DNA of 64,000 nt from Thysanoteuthis rhombus (lineage: Eukaryota > Mollusca > Cephalopoda > Oegopsida > Thysanoteuthidae): positions 42,272,507-42,336,506 of the forward strand of contig OY735207.1 of the NCBI GenBank assembly GCA_963457665.1, read 5' to 3'. A program made the position numbers and the translations under genes. Each line of letters starts with the position of its first letter. Position 1 is the stretch's first letter. The notes beneath the pieces were generated by a model. That model was not told the origin of the DNA and made no database searches. It saw only the letters and a list, made by a program, of their open reading frames with translations. Below, piece by piece: positions 49,500 to 60,960 of the stretch.

Positions 49500-50640
49500 T
49501 CAAGCCTGAGTTACAATTTTCTTTCTAAGATGTTTCAAAACATTACATCATGTTTCAAACAGCCTTTCCTTCTCCTAAACCTGAAAATGAGATCAATTGC
49601 TGTATAAATTTCATGAATTTGTTTTCGCAAAAGTTTAAATTTGTAGTTTGTGAGATAAAAGTTCATCAAATACACGAAAACACTTACTTCAAGATTTTTT
49701 TCTATAAGAAAATACAATTTTTTTTGGGAATGGCATTTTTCTACCGTTTCTTTTGTCTTGTACTCCCCCCCCCCCCAACACAAATTGCCTTCTCTCTCTG
49801 GGGACCATGATGCAATTGTCTTTGATCCTATTTTTTGACGCGCATCTCGCCATTTTGAAAATCTCGTACATCAGCGAGAAGCCAATTTATTTTTCTGCGT
49901 TTTTTTTTTAGCAAACGATAAGATGAAATAACCGTTTCAAATAACCAGTATCCCAGCAGTAAAGCTGCGAGACTGAAGTTCAGGTCTGAGATAGATCACA
50001 GTAAGTCATTAAGTTTCAACTTAGTGTAAGTTCACGCAGTCTTCTTTTTTTTTCTCTTTTTTTACCTCTTCCTACACCCACCAACTAACATTCCCATTCC
50101 TTTCTTGGCATGATTATGCACGCATTAGATTTCAGATTTGTTATATATACATCGATATGAGAAGCGTGAACTTAAAAATATCAGTGTAACAGCCATTGTA
50201 AGAACAATAATAATTATACAATTGTAGAAAAGATTAGTTTGTCTGTAATGAAAGAGTAAGAATTAAAGCGATAACAATACTAATAACAATTATCAAAAAA
50301 AAAAATAGTATAAAAAATATGATTACCTTCGTTTTCCATCATATTTCTCTGGCCCAGCAATGATAGTGTCTTAAGAGTGCCGGATTAAAGATGTTCTGTG
50401 GAACTCTGTGATTCAAATCGATCATCATCTCAAGCGAGATGACAGGCTTAAAAGAAAAGTGGACTAGCCCGAGCGAAGACATAGCAGTGTCAACGGAGCA
50501 AGGTGAAAACGAGAGAAAGCAAAAAAAAAAAAAAAAAATTTATAAATTAAAAAAAAATACTGCAACCTTGTTTGGTAGCCGAGAAAAGTGCAGAGTACGA
50601 AGGTTAAGGTGGTGCCTATAATAGTCAGAGCCTCTAGAAC
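49500..50640. other. No recognised gene or element
   Basis: AT-rich DNA with C and A homopolymers. Short ORFs only. Confidence 0.5.
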
Positions 50641-50799
50641 ACTAGACCCTGAGTGGATTGATTTGAAATCCGAGGAAAAGATGAGTGTTCAGATTATAGT
50701 GTTGCTGGCGTCTGCCAGGATACTGAGAAATGGGCCGGAGCTTTGACAAGACTGCTATCACTCGATCACCAGCGATAATCATCAGGCTTTTTGCGTGAA

Positions 50800-50856
<57 letters not shown>

Positions 50857-51840
50857 CTACCATCTCACACGAGTTGCCTGGTGGTTACCGCTGGAGTTCG
50901 AGTGACAGCAAGTCTCCTCAAGTCCCCAGCCCTTCTCTCCTAGTTATCACAGGCTACAGTAATACTGCAGTTCACAGTTTCACACTGGTTTTCCAGTGGC
51001 CATTGCTGAAGGCTGAGTGACAATAAGTCTCCTCAGGTCTTCAGCCAACATCTCTTCTCTCCTTCGCCTATCATGCCAGCGCTGCAGTTTACGTTTCCGC
51101 TTTCATTTCCCTTCCTTTGTTAGGTCACTGTTAACAATTGGTGTTTATATTTCTAGCACTTTCCTCAGTATCCGTGCAGTTCATTGCAGTGCTGTGGCCT
51201 GTACAGTCTCAATCCTTCCTTTCATCCCAATCTCCTCCAGTTTCGCCCTTAGTGTCTTTGGGACAGTTCCCAGTGTGCCCACTATGACTGGCACTACCCT
51301 GGCTTTCATGTTACACATCTTCTTCAGTTCTCTCGCTAGGTTCTGGTATTTTCCCCGTTTTTCACTCTCCTTCCTCTTTAATCTATGGTCTGCTCGTACA
51401 ACCACGTCTACTATTTGGCAGGTCTTCCTCTTCTTATCTACGATTATCAAGTCTAGTCTTCTTGCCTGGATGAGGTGGTCGGTTTTGATGTCAAAGTCCC
51501 AGAGTAATTTGTGATTGCCATTCTCTAGGGCTGCTTCTGGTTTGTGCTGATACCACTTTTCCACATGGTTGAATCCCATTCGTTTACTCAGTTCTCAGTG
51601 TATCATCGTTGCTACTCTATCGTGTCTGTGCTTATACTCCTTCTGGGCGAATTGACTACATTCACTAGTTATGTGATTTACGGTCTCATCTCTTTCACTG
51701 CATAGGCGGCACTTGCTGTTTGTCTGTGTTCTGTCGATTTTTGTTTTTATAAAGTTTGTCCTAATGCTTTTGTTTTGAGCTGCCATGATGAGCAATTCCG
51801 TTTCTCTTTCTCTTTCCGTAACCATGTCCATGATCTTATT
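50640..51840 (-). mobile_element. RLE-type non-LTR retrotransposon 3' fragment
   Basis: On the minus strand, from 51831 down: ELLIMAAQNKSIRTNFIKTK, then the CCHC block CRLCSERDETVNHITSEC, QKEYKHRHDRVATMIH, and after a shift (51579-51181) KWYQHKPEAALE, KLLWDFDIKTD, RRLDLIIVDKKRKTCQIVDV, KYQNLARELKKM and VVPVIVGTLGTVPK. A CCHC motif followed by an R(P)D...D block is characteristic of the restriction-like endonuclease at the C-terminus of R2/R4/NeSL-type LINEs; here RPD reads RLD. The 3' part to about 50870 repeats 'TGACAATAAGTCTCCTCA' twice (near 50910 and 51018). A (TTA)n stretch lies at 50803-50853. Confidence 0.8.
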
Positions 51841-52491
51841 ATTATTGCAACAACAGCAACAACAATAACAATAGTGCTAGTGATATTGATAATATTGATA
51901 ATAATTACGATATTAATATAAACGGGGATGAGGAGAACAATGTGAACTAATCGAAGCATTTGAAAGGTCTCAGTTGTTCTCATAAATAAGAAAAAAATAT
52001 GAAAGAGGAAAAGACGGAAGAGAAACATTTGAAAATCACTTTTGATTTGCTATGAGGACAAAACAGAGATAGAACTAGAAAATGAAAATATCAAAATACT
52101 CAGAGATCACAAACCCAAACTGACATCCCCATCAAAGCAAGGTGCTCGGATCTGGTTGATGTGAACGGGGAACAGAGATTCCGTCAAGGGGAAAGAAAAT
52201 CACCAGAGAGCAAAAAAAAAAAAAAATAAATAAATAAAAAAAATAAAATAGAAAATAAAAAAATGAATAGATAAAAGCTTTGGGATAATAGAGCCATTGG
52301 AACACCGGGATCATTCAGAAAGATTATCGAATAGACTGAAGAGATTAGGGACTTTGAGGATGAATTGAGAGTGCAAAGCCCACACCGGTGTTGGTACTGG
52401 CAAGAGTACCGCAGAAAGCGCTGGAAATTTGAAAAGACTTGCCGGCATCCGACTCTCGTCGACATAGGATGCAGAATCAGATTCATGATTA

Positions 52492-52544
<53 letters not shown>

Positions 52545-52945
52545 AATAATAATAATGATAATAATAATAATATGGAGAGGAAGAAGGTAACCTTCGAAAG
52601 AAGAATTTTTTGGTTCTATACAGAAGCAGCAATAACTGTAACATTGATAAGGATGGCGGCGGTGGTGGTGGTTCTGGTGTTGTTGTATTACATAGGAAAA
52701 TGACTCTGGAAAATAATTGAAATGAAAATTATGGAAGCAATCACCATAAAAGCCAGGGGATTCGGTCTGAGGAATGTGATGAACAATTATCACAGAATCC
52801 TTTATGACGAAGACAATCGGAAGCGTATGAGAACAGGCAATGACATCTGTTCTACCCAAAAGGAATTTATGAACCATCAGGTAGGCGTAGAAATAATTGC
52901 AGTTTTTCACCATCTACGGTATATCTCGTCTTACAATAAAAGTTA
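51836..52945. repeat. Trinucleotide-rich stretch, no gene
   Basis: CAA/ATA-rich repeats at 51836-51910 and (ATT)n/(AAT)n at 52485-52572. Nothing coding is recognised between; ORFs here encode poly-Asn or poly-Ile from the repeats. Confidence 0.75.
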
Positions 52946-53560
52946 TTAATTGCAACCAGAATCTTCATGATGTACACATGCTCGCCAACTAGAAACGAGT
53001 CCATTTAGTCCGGAAGCACAGAATTCTAGGACCCTGGAGCCAATGTATTCTTCGAAGGCGTTTTGGGAGGCTGCTTGGTTGTTGAAGACAAGGTGGTCGA
53101 AATGCTTTAAAAAGTCGTAGTCGGTCGGAGAGAAGTATGGCAAGTGAGCTGGGCGAGGTAGAATTTCGTAGTCTACTCCGGTCAATTTCTGCAAGGTTAT
53201 TCGTGCGATATGCAAGCATTTTTTTTTTTTGCTTTTCGTTCTGGTCACTCGAAGGTCATGTCAAAGGTTTTTGCTTTTCCAATTAGGTATACATGTCGAA
53301 CAGTTGAATTGTCAACGTTTAGTTCCTCTGCAATCACAGCAAGTTGTTTTGTGTTGGGCCTGCCTCAATAATGACCCTCAATTGGATGCTGTCAATCATA
53401 GAAGGACGTTCACCTCTTCAAGGCTTTCGTTTCCGTTTCGAAATATTTGCAATCAATGTTGAGCCCTGTGTTCATTGAAAGTCCCTGACAAAATACTTGT
53501 TTGATATTGCAAGCAGTTTCCGCTGCTATGGTCCGATTTTGAACTCATAGAAGAAAATTG
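52946..53560 (-). pseudogene. Mariner-like transposase pseudogene with internal deletion
   Basis: On the minus strand the N-terminal part shows RNGNESLEE, then GRPNTKQLAVIAEELNVDNS as in the second helix-turn-helix of mariner. It then jumps from IGKAK to the C-terminal part: HIARITLQKLTGVDYEILPR, FSPTDYDFLKHFDHLVF and GSRVLEFCASGLNGLVSSW. The middle third with the first two catalytic aspartates is missing, so it is inactive. The SPTDY aspartate remains. It differs clearly from the copy at 30016-30950, so at least two mariner lineages are present. Confidence 0.85.
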
Positions 53561-53984
53561 CTCGACTTCGCTTTTTCCTATCTTTGATTTGACAAACTCA
53601 AATAAACCAGAATGAATAGAGAAAAGAAAACGTTCAGCTTAGATAAATAGAGCGAAATTCACACTTGAAAATTGTGTATGCCATGAACTTAGATGAATAA
53701 TAGTTTATCTCAAAATAAGCATCAAAGTTTAAAATAGCAGAAGCTGCAATAAATTTCGAACCAACCTGATACTAAGAACAAACGGAATAATAATGTGAAC
53801 GATGCTGACCAAGACAAGAAAGAGTAAAGAAATAAGAATTGGAAATTATGTCGAACAGCCAACGTTGTAACAATAAGAAAAACGATAAAAACAATCTTCA
53901 CCAGATTCATTGTTCTTAGAATCCTATTTTCAGGGGTAGCATTCATCCTGGGTTTTGAAAGTATGTGCTGGCCAAGTTGAGAGT

Positions 53985-54123
53985 TGGAGAGTTGGAGAGA
54001 GAGAGAGAGAGAGAGAGATTGAGGGAGAGAAAGGGAGTGAGAGAGTGAGGGAGAGAGAGAGGGATAATCAGAATGTATATACATTTATATATATATAGAG
54101 AGAGTTGGAGAGAGAATTCGAGA

Positions 54124-54200
<77 letters not shown>
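53985..54200. repeat. (GA)n-rich microsatellite region
   Basis: Long GA runs at 53996-54020, 54040-54062 and 54129-54196, with GAGTTGGAGA interspersed. Confidence 0.95.
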
Positions 54201-54201
<1 letters not shown>

Positions 54202-54349
54202 AAACCGGAGATCTTTTGAGGTTCATAAACATTATATTTGAAATAAATATCCAATAGAAAGTTGCAGCAATCGTCTTCAATCAGAAAAGAAATAAAGCGA
54301 AGTTTGAACCTGCAGCATCCAGATTTGTTGTTATTAACTTCTCTTATTG

Positions 54350-55690
54350 ACTTCTCACACAAGCAGTACATTGGAGATCAAGCGACACCCAGTCTCATCT
54401 GTACCTCCTCGGTATTTCAGCTCCTTTTCCAGTAATGCTGTCGTCTGGATAGTCTCGATTTTTTCCTCAGATTTTTCCAGTTCTTCCAACCTTTTTTATC
54501 TTGCCTCTTCAGAGCCGTTCCAAGCACCTCAACGGACCCGGCTGTCACCTTTATGTTCCATAATTCTTCTTCAGTTCTCTTGCCTGGTTTAGATATTTGT
54601 CAACCTTTTTCACTTTCTTTCAATTTTATTACATGAGATTCTTGAACAATGATACTCACTATTTTACACGTTTCTTTTTTGTGTCCGATAACTAGATGTG
54701 GCCTTTATGATTTTACTCATTGAATTTTCGCACGCATAATATTTGGTAGCTTCTGTTACAGATCAGGTGGCAACATGTCCCCTCGATACACCAGCAAGCT
54801 CCTCAGTACTTTAGCTTTAGTAATGCTGTCACCTGGATGGATTTGGTTTTTCCACAGATTTACAATTTTTCCTATTCTTTTTTGCTAAGCTCTTTGGGAG
54901 TGTCCCAAATGCACTTCAAATTTGATACTTATTTTCTTTTTTTTGTAGCAAGCTTCATATATTTCAGAAGATTTTCATTTACTTTGAATTCTACCCCGTG
55001 GTCTGCTGGAACGGCAACACCCGCATTCTAACAAAGTTTCTCTTTGTTTACAATGACTAGATATGGACTTTTCACCTGGATTGGATGATACGTTTGTAAT
55101 TCAAAGCTTCATAGAATTTTATTTTTTTTTCCTGGATCATCTTCTGGTTTATGCAAATGCTGTCGAGATATCAAATTGTACTCGTTGAGTTTTTACAGCT
55201 GTATTATCCGGTGGTTCTCGCCGAAGATCAAACGATAACAAGTCTCCTTGACACCCCGGCACCCTCTTCAGCATTCTAGGCTATTTAAACGATTTTCTTT
55301 GAAAACTTTCAGTCCTGTTGACGTTTTACAATACCCCAAGTCTTTGCAAAATTGTTAGCGACAGTTTAAAGCGCTCCAGTATAAGATAATCATCTTAATA
55401 TTCCAGACACTTTTCAGATCTCGAGCCAGTTCCTGATATCTTTCTTGCTTTTCACTCCCTCGATTCCACACTGGTTTGCTAGAACAGCAATATCCATTAA
55501 CTGTATCTCCTTGTTTACTTTGGCTTGATCTTGACCTTCGAATTTGAAGGTTACAAATAATTTTAATCTTCCAATCCGCAGGGAACTGTGCGAGCGACTC
55601 GGATTTAACGATACGGAAAAGGGCTCTGGGGTAGGAGACAACATCTCCATGAGGTTCTCTCTGTCAGTACCAACATAGTTGGGAAGCTGA
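54350..55690 (-). mobile_element. Tandem decayed RLE-type LINE 3' ends (about three copies)
   Basis: Three successive segments begin near 54380, 54770 and 55215 with versions of 'AGATCAAGCGACAACAAGTC' then 'CTCCTCAGTATTTCAG' and 'AATGCTGTC.TCTGGATGG'. Each continues into sequence corresponding to the end of the LINE at 50870-51580, including 'GTGGTCTGCTGGAACGGCAA' near 55000 and a similar block near 55470. Spacings are about 390 and 445 bp. All are broken and antisense to the + strand. Confidence 0.65.
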
Positions 55691-55982
55691 CATCGTCAAA
55701 GACTGCAAGCTAGCAACCGCATGTAGAGGCACCCCTCTAAAATGTCTACCCTTATTCAACCAAGTCACTGTATTAGTCATACCCGGGCACTGTCATCTTT
55801 TGATGAGATCACCGTTGCAACCTGAGGTATACGACGAATATAACTGTGGATACATCAGTGATCACATTGCGCCCATAAATTTATACCTTCTGTTAAGAAA
55901 TGGCTTCACTACCAAGTACTGGATGGTCAAAGAATAAAGCCCAACCAGAGATATCAAGAAAACTCAGAGACTCTAAAAAATC

Positions 55983-56265
55983 TCATCATCACCAGTCTTT
56001 TAACGTCCGTCGGTGGACATAGACCTTCCCCAGGATTCGCCACAATTCTCTATCATGGGCGTTGCAGAGCCAGTATTTTCTAAATTTGTCCAGTTCATCT
56101 TTCCATCTTATGTTCAGTCGGCCTCGGTTTCGCATGTGATCTCTGGGGATCCATGTCCATCGGTTGTCTTTCATTCTTGCAACATTGCCTGCCCATTGCC
56201 ATTTAAGTTTTCGTACAGATTCTATGATGTCTCTGACTCCAGTTTTCTTCCTTATGTCATTAATA
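55983..56265 (-). mobile_element. RTE-type LINE 3' end
   Basis: On the minus strand: KKTGVRDIIESVRKLKWQWA, ARMKDNRWTWIPRDHMRNRG, WKDELDKFRKYWLCNAHDRE, LWRILGKVYVHRRTLKDW, followed by a short GATGATGAGA tail. The frame is open over its whole 280 bases. It is 5'-truncated and the closest relative in the window is 48380-48815. Confidence 0.9.
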
Positions 56266-56654
56266 AACCCGTCGAAATAAGACCAAAAAAAGGCCACAGA
56301 ATCCCCCCCCCCACGCAAAAAGGTTTTCAAAGGTGTCTTGTGGAGTAGTAATGCCGATTTTCAAGTATATACGATTGTTCAAAACCCTACACCACTTTTG
56401 GTGGCTACGATGGTTCACTTTATGAAACACAATGTATATAGGTTTACATTCTATTTTGCATGTAACAATTTTCAGTGCGTGCACAGATACTACACTGATC
56501 CTAGACAAAAATGCTTGGGAGTGTCTCTTTGATCCTCGACAGAGCGCACATGTATCCTATTCTGTCCCGATCCGTACATGAATAATCCCATCGTTTTTGA
56601 CGGGCACTATCCCAACAGTTATGATAGTTCTTCTGTATATATATATATATGTAT

Positions 56655-56874
56655 GTATGTTAGTATAACCCTGCAAAACGGCATATGGTAAGATGAATCT
56701 TTTAGCTCTGCATCTCCAGGGTGCTATGATATAGAGAATAAAACAAATTCAGGTGATATCCACCCATCACATTATGCTTTAGTAGGGGGTTCTATTTACT
56801 GTACAATTGTGATGAGGGACCGAAACCTAATTTGTTTGCCTGGACAAATCGGAATTTTTTATGACATCATCCGA

Positions 56875-56875
<1 letters not shown>
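56655..56875 (+). repeat. Dispersed repeat, partner of 59700-59930
   Basis: Shares with 59700-59930 the order GGTGCTATGATATAGAGAAT, 'AAAACAAATTCAGG', 'CACATTATG', 'TTTACTGTACAA', 'GGAATTTT..GACATCAT'. It is followed directly by a TA array (56878-56944). Confidence 0.65.

Positions 56876-56877
<2 letters not shown>

Positions 56878-56944
<67 letters not shown>
56878..56944. repeat. (TA)n array
   Basis: About 67 bases of TA. Confidence 0.95.
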
Positions 56945-56946
<2 letters not shown>

Positions 56947-56984
56947 ACACTGGGTATATTTATATGATAATAATAATAATAATA

Positions 56985-58480
56985 ATCATCATCATCATCA
57001 TCACCATCACCATCACCAGTCTTTTGGCGTCCGTCGTTGGATACAGACCCTCGATTCGCCAAACCACTCATGGGCGTCACGGAGCCAATACTCCCTGGAC
57101 TTGTCCAGTAGGTCTTGCTATCTCTTATTCTGCCGGCATCGGTTTTGTATTTGATATCTGGGGATCCATGTTGCAAGTCATGATGTCCTGTGGTTGTCTG
57201 CCATTCTTGCGACATGACCAGCCCATTGCCATTTGAGTTTCCTCATTGATTTTATGATTTCTTGGACTCCCGTTCTTTCCCTAGAACTGTGTTGGGATCT
57301 CTCCATATGATGTTGAGCATTATTTGTTAGGCCTGATGAAGTTCTTGAAGGTTAAGCTTGCTCTATTACAGGCTTGCCATCCTAAAGTAATTATTCGCTT
57401 GATTTATTTTTCTTTTGAGAATTCCATTGAGATTCATCGTCCTAAGCAGGTGTAGTGGTCCACTTTCTCTAGCTTCGCACCTTCGATTTTGATTGTTGTG
57501 CGTTCACTTCCAACATGTTTGTAGTATATGACTGGGTTTCGGAGGATCACCCAGTGGCAGGCTGTAAAGAGTTTGGGTGAACCGGTATTATCTTGTCTCT
57601 GAATCTTTACGTAGCCTGAGACGGTATATATGTTGCTGTAGTCTGACATATACGGGGTCTACACCTTGTAGAGTGATAGCATCCATGACCATGGGAATTT
57701 CCACTGAGTAGAGAGCCTTCTTGAAGTCGATAGATGCATTTTGTATTCTGTTGCTTTCTCTTTTAGTTGATTTATCGAATCGAGATGGTCCATGGTCGAG
57801 TAGTTTCTCCTAAAGCCAGACTGTTCCCGTGGTTGGTTTTCGTCAAGCAGTTTAGTGATTTGTTTAGTGATAACTTCGGTGAAAAGTTTGTAGATGCACT
57901 TTAGTAGACTTATTGGTGTATAGTTGTGAAGGTCTTTTAGGTTTCCATTTTTTTTATTTAACAGCACCACGATTGCAGTGTTCAAAACTTCTGGGACTTT
58001 ACTTTGTTTTAGACATAAGTTTATTATTTCTTCGTGATGGCTTCATCAGATTTTTTGAGTAGGTTGATGGTGATGTTATCTGGTCTAGCAGCCTTCTCTG
58101 TTTTGTTTGTTTGTTTGATGACTTACTTCACTTTCCTAGGTGTAACTTCTGGGAAGTCCTCGAACTGATTGTTTGCGTTGTGCACATCCTGTTCGTTGTT
58201 TTGTGTTCCTTGTGTAGTGGCGGGCGGGGGATTTAGAGTTTTTGGTAGAATTCTTAGGCACGTTCGACTATCCGGTTCCTGTCTGTTGTTTGGTCTCCAT
58301 TTCTTCGAGTACACTAGTTATTTGTTTCCATCCTGTGTTGAGAGTTTTGTTGATAGCTTTGAAGCCCCCAATCTTTTTTTTGAGAATAGATTCGATGATT
58401 GCTGTCATGTATCCTGTCTTCTCTCCGTTTCTTTTAGGTGGTTTTATTGAGTCCGTTTGCTTCACCTTTCTCTCTTGTTA
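56985..58480 (-). mobile_element. RTE-type LINE, 1.5-kb fragment with internal deletion
   Basis: The 3' end, (ATC/ACC)n then GTCTTTTGGCGTCCGTCGTT, is at 56985-57030. On the minus strand the upstream parts read LEKVDHYTCLG (57440), DNTGSPKLFTACHWVILRNP (57560), MDHLDSINQLKEKATEY and REQSGFRRNYSTMDHL (57800), LKDLHNYTPISLLKCIYKLF (57900), and further back the linker SIKPPKRNGEKTGYMTAIIE (58420). PKLFTAC is followed almost at once by NPVIYYKHVGS, so the segment with the catalytic F/YADD has been deleted. This is the longest copy of the family toward its 5' side. Confidence 0.88.
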
Positions 58481-58689
58481 TTGTCGGTGGCTCGAGATTT
58501 CTACGTCTTTCCATGAAGTTCTTACTTTCCGTGAGATTTTATTGATGGTTAGTGTGCTGCTAGGTTTGAACTATTCCGATTAGAGAAGCTGTTACTTTGT
58601 AGTCGAATTCGTTGGATTTTCGCGTCGTTCTCTTCTGGTTCAGTAAGAAATCTATTGTTTATCTTTTTGTGCCCCCCCTCTCTCTCTCT

Positions 58690-59175
58690 CTCTCTTTTCA
58701 CCCATCGTACGAAACTGCTGCTTCGAAGCATTGTGGTTACTCATTTTTATCCCATTTGATTTTCCCAAAACGTGATTATTTCTAGATGAATATTCTATTC
58801 ATGATTTAACTATAACGTTTTAGTGAACCATCTCTTTCCACCTATCGTACGAAATTACGCATTTAAAGTATTTTGATCACTTTCCTTTACTTCAATGGAG
58901 TAATCCTTTTTCAAAAACATATTTTTTTGGTGTTCAGAGTTCTATTTACAATGTATCTATACTGCTGAACGGGACCCCCACTTCCCGTCCATCGTGCAAA
59001 AGTACGGCTTCATTATTTTTCCGAAACAACAATTTCTTTGAGGGGCTTTCTATTTACGATATAAATATACGGTTCAACTGTACCCTCTCTTTCAGTCCAT
59101 TGTACAAAAATACAACTTTGAAGTATTTCTGTTTTATGTTTTTCCAAAACACGAAATATAGATTTTGAATTAAGG
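58690..59175. repeat. Tandem repeat, about 140-bp units, first block
   Basis: The landmark 'CCATCGTACGAAACT' recurs at about 58702, 58842, 58989 and 59097, each followed by 'CGGCTTCGAAGTATTTT'-like sequence and then 'TTCAAAACA' and 'TATTTACGATGTA'. Spacings are about 140, 147 and 108 bases. Confidence 0.8.
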
Positions 59176-59227
59176 TATTCTTAAAACATATTAAAGAATA
59201 CGTTATAGCACTCCCACATTATGCAGT

Positions 59228-59229
<2 letters not shown>

Positions 59230-59304
<75 letters not shown>

Positions 59305-59306
59305 AT
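59230..59306. repeat. (TA)n-(TG)n microsatellite
   Basis: TA repeats followed by GT repeats. Confidence 0.95.
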
Positions 59307-59439
59307 AGACAGTAAGAGTCCAGTTTTGCATTATAGTTACAATATGAATAGAGACTGTCCCCCATCTCTAGAAAGTTTAAAATGCTTTTTTTCTCAAAAT
59401 CTTCCCACTCAATTTCAAATTAGATAAAATTCTCCTATA

Positions 59440-59690
59440 CTTTTGATCCCTCAAGGGAGGAAAAAAGCGTCTTGTTCATTTTTTGGAAAAGTTTTCCTTC
59501 ACTTATGACCGCTTAAAGGAGGAAGTCTTCCTTCATTGTTGACTCCTTACAATGGGTAAAGTCTCTCTTCATTTTTGAAACCTTAAAAAAGGGAAAAATC
59601 TCAAGTCCCTTCCCTGTTTACTCAGAAAGGGAAAATTCTTCCTTCGCATTTTGATCTCTTAAAAGATGGATTCCCTTTCTCTTCACACCT
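59440..59690. repeat. Minisatellite, about 36-bp units
   Basis: A unit of the form 'TGATCCCTTAAAAGGGAAAA' plus 'TCTTCCTTCATTTT' starts near 59444, 59506, 59540, 59576, 59615 and 59652. Later spacings are 34-39 bases; the first is longer. Divergence between units is high. Confidence 0.7.
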
Positions 59691-59699
59691 CTCATGTTA

Positions 59700-59930
59700 C
59701 CGCAACCCAGTGAAAACGGTACACAGTATGGAGAACATTTTTAGCCCGGTATCTTTATGGTGCTCTAGATTAGAGAATAAAACCAATCCAGGGGATTTTT
59801 ACGGGTTACATTATGTTTCCAGACGGAAGGTCCAATTTACTATAAACTGATTTTATGCCATATCTTACATGATTTTCGGAATTTTCGAGACATCATTTGA
59901 ATTTTTTTACTTCCGATCAGAATCTCTTTT
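59700..59930 (+). repeat. Dispersed repeat, partner of 56655-56875
   Basis: Contains GGTGCTCTAGATTAGAGAAT, 'AAAACCAATCCAGGGG' and 'TTACATTATG' in the same order and orientation as 56655-56875. It lies between the 36-bp minisatellite and the second 140-bp block. Confidence 0.65.
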
Positions 59931-59980
59931 GGAATTTTTTGTTTTCTTGAAAATTAATTATTTCACCTGACGTCATATAT

Positions 59981-60400
59981 CATTATATTGGAACTTCGCG
60001 ATATGAATCATACGAAAGTACGGCTTTAGAGTATTGCACATAGTGCCATAGACTTGAAAAATCATTATTCCAATACATGTATTTTTCGGCATTATTCTAT
60101 GTATGAAGTAACTATGCTACAGAACTGGACCCTGTCTCTTCTTCCAACGTACAAAACTATGGCTACGAAGTTTTTAATTACTTTTACCTCATTGAGAAAT
60201 CATTATCCCTAAAAACAATGTTTTTTGAAGGTATCTATTTACTATTTAATTATAATGCTGAATTCGACCCTCGCTTCCCGTCCATCGAACGAAACTACAC
60301 CTTCCAAGTATTTTCGTAAAAATCAATTTCATTGAAACAATACATTTATTAAAACACGAAAATAATGAAAAAATTCTTTTGGGATAGGAGTCCAATTTAC
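59981..60400. repeat. Tandem repeat, about 138-bp units, second block
   Basis: Landmarks at about 60006, 60144 and 60282 (TCATACGAAAGTACGGC, CCAACGTACAAAACTATGGC, CCATCGAACGAAACTACAC) are 138 bases apart and belong to the same family as the block at 58690-59175. Confidence 0.8.
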
Positions 60401-60418
60401 GATGATTGGTCGACTATT

Positions 60419-60492
60419 GGGCGGTGACAACTAAGCAGGGTGATTGAACGTGGCAACAACTGAGCATGAGGCAATTGAGCGCGTGACAATTG
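60419..60492. repeat. Short tandem repeat 'GACAACTGAGCA' type
   Basis: About four imperfect units of about 20 bases: GGTGACAACTAAGCAGG, TGATTGAACGTGGCAACA, ACTGAGCATGAGGCAATTG, AGCGCGTGACAATTGA. Confidence 0.6.
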
Positions 60493-60734
60493 ACGTATGT
60501 TTACACCTTCTGTCATTTTTGTTTGCAAATCGTAATGAACATGCTGAAAATATAAAATGTAAAAAAATGTGTTTTAATTACACTACGTTTCGAAGAACTC
60601 TTACACTGAAATATATTGGTTTGCTTGCTTCTTGTGTCACTACGGTCGCCTAAGCTCAGCTTGCCCGACTCAACAAGGATCTTTGAAAGATATCTGAACT
60701 TTGTCAGAGAATTGAGGAAATTGTGATCTATGAA

Positions 60735-60960
60735 AGTTACAACTGTACCCATCGTTGTAAGAGCTTAGAATAGTCCAGATCAGCCCCGTGGAAAGATGGT
60801 GGGAGAAATTGAAAATCTGCGGAAACTATTTAAACAACAACATTATTGAAATCGGTAAGACTATTGACGAGGATCCTGTAGTATCGAGGAGACTTGCTGT
60901 CGCTTCATCTCCAGTAAGAGCCATCAGATGCCATCAGATTTCCCTATAGCAACAACAACA
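60735..60960 (+). mobile_element. RLE-type LINE 3'-end relic with (CAA)n tail
   Basis: MKVTTVPIVVRA matches the VVPVIVGTLG block of the LINE at 51181-51579. The 3' part contains GGAGACTTGCTGTCGCTTCA, the complement of the 'GACAGCAAGTCTCC' motif in the minus-strand copies, and ends in CAACAACAACAAAAA. This copy is on the opposite strand to the others. Confidence 0.65.
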
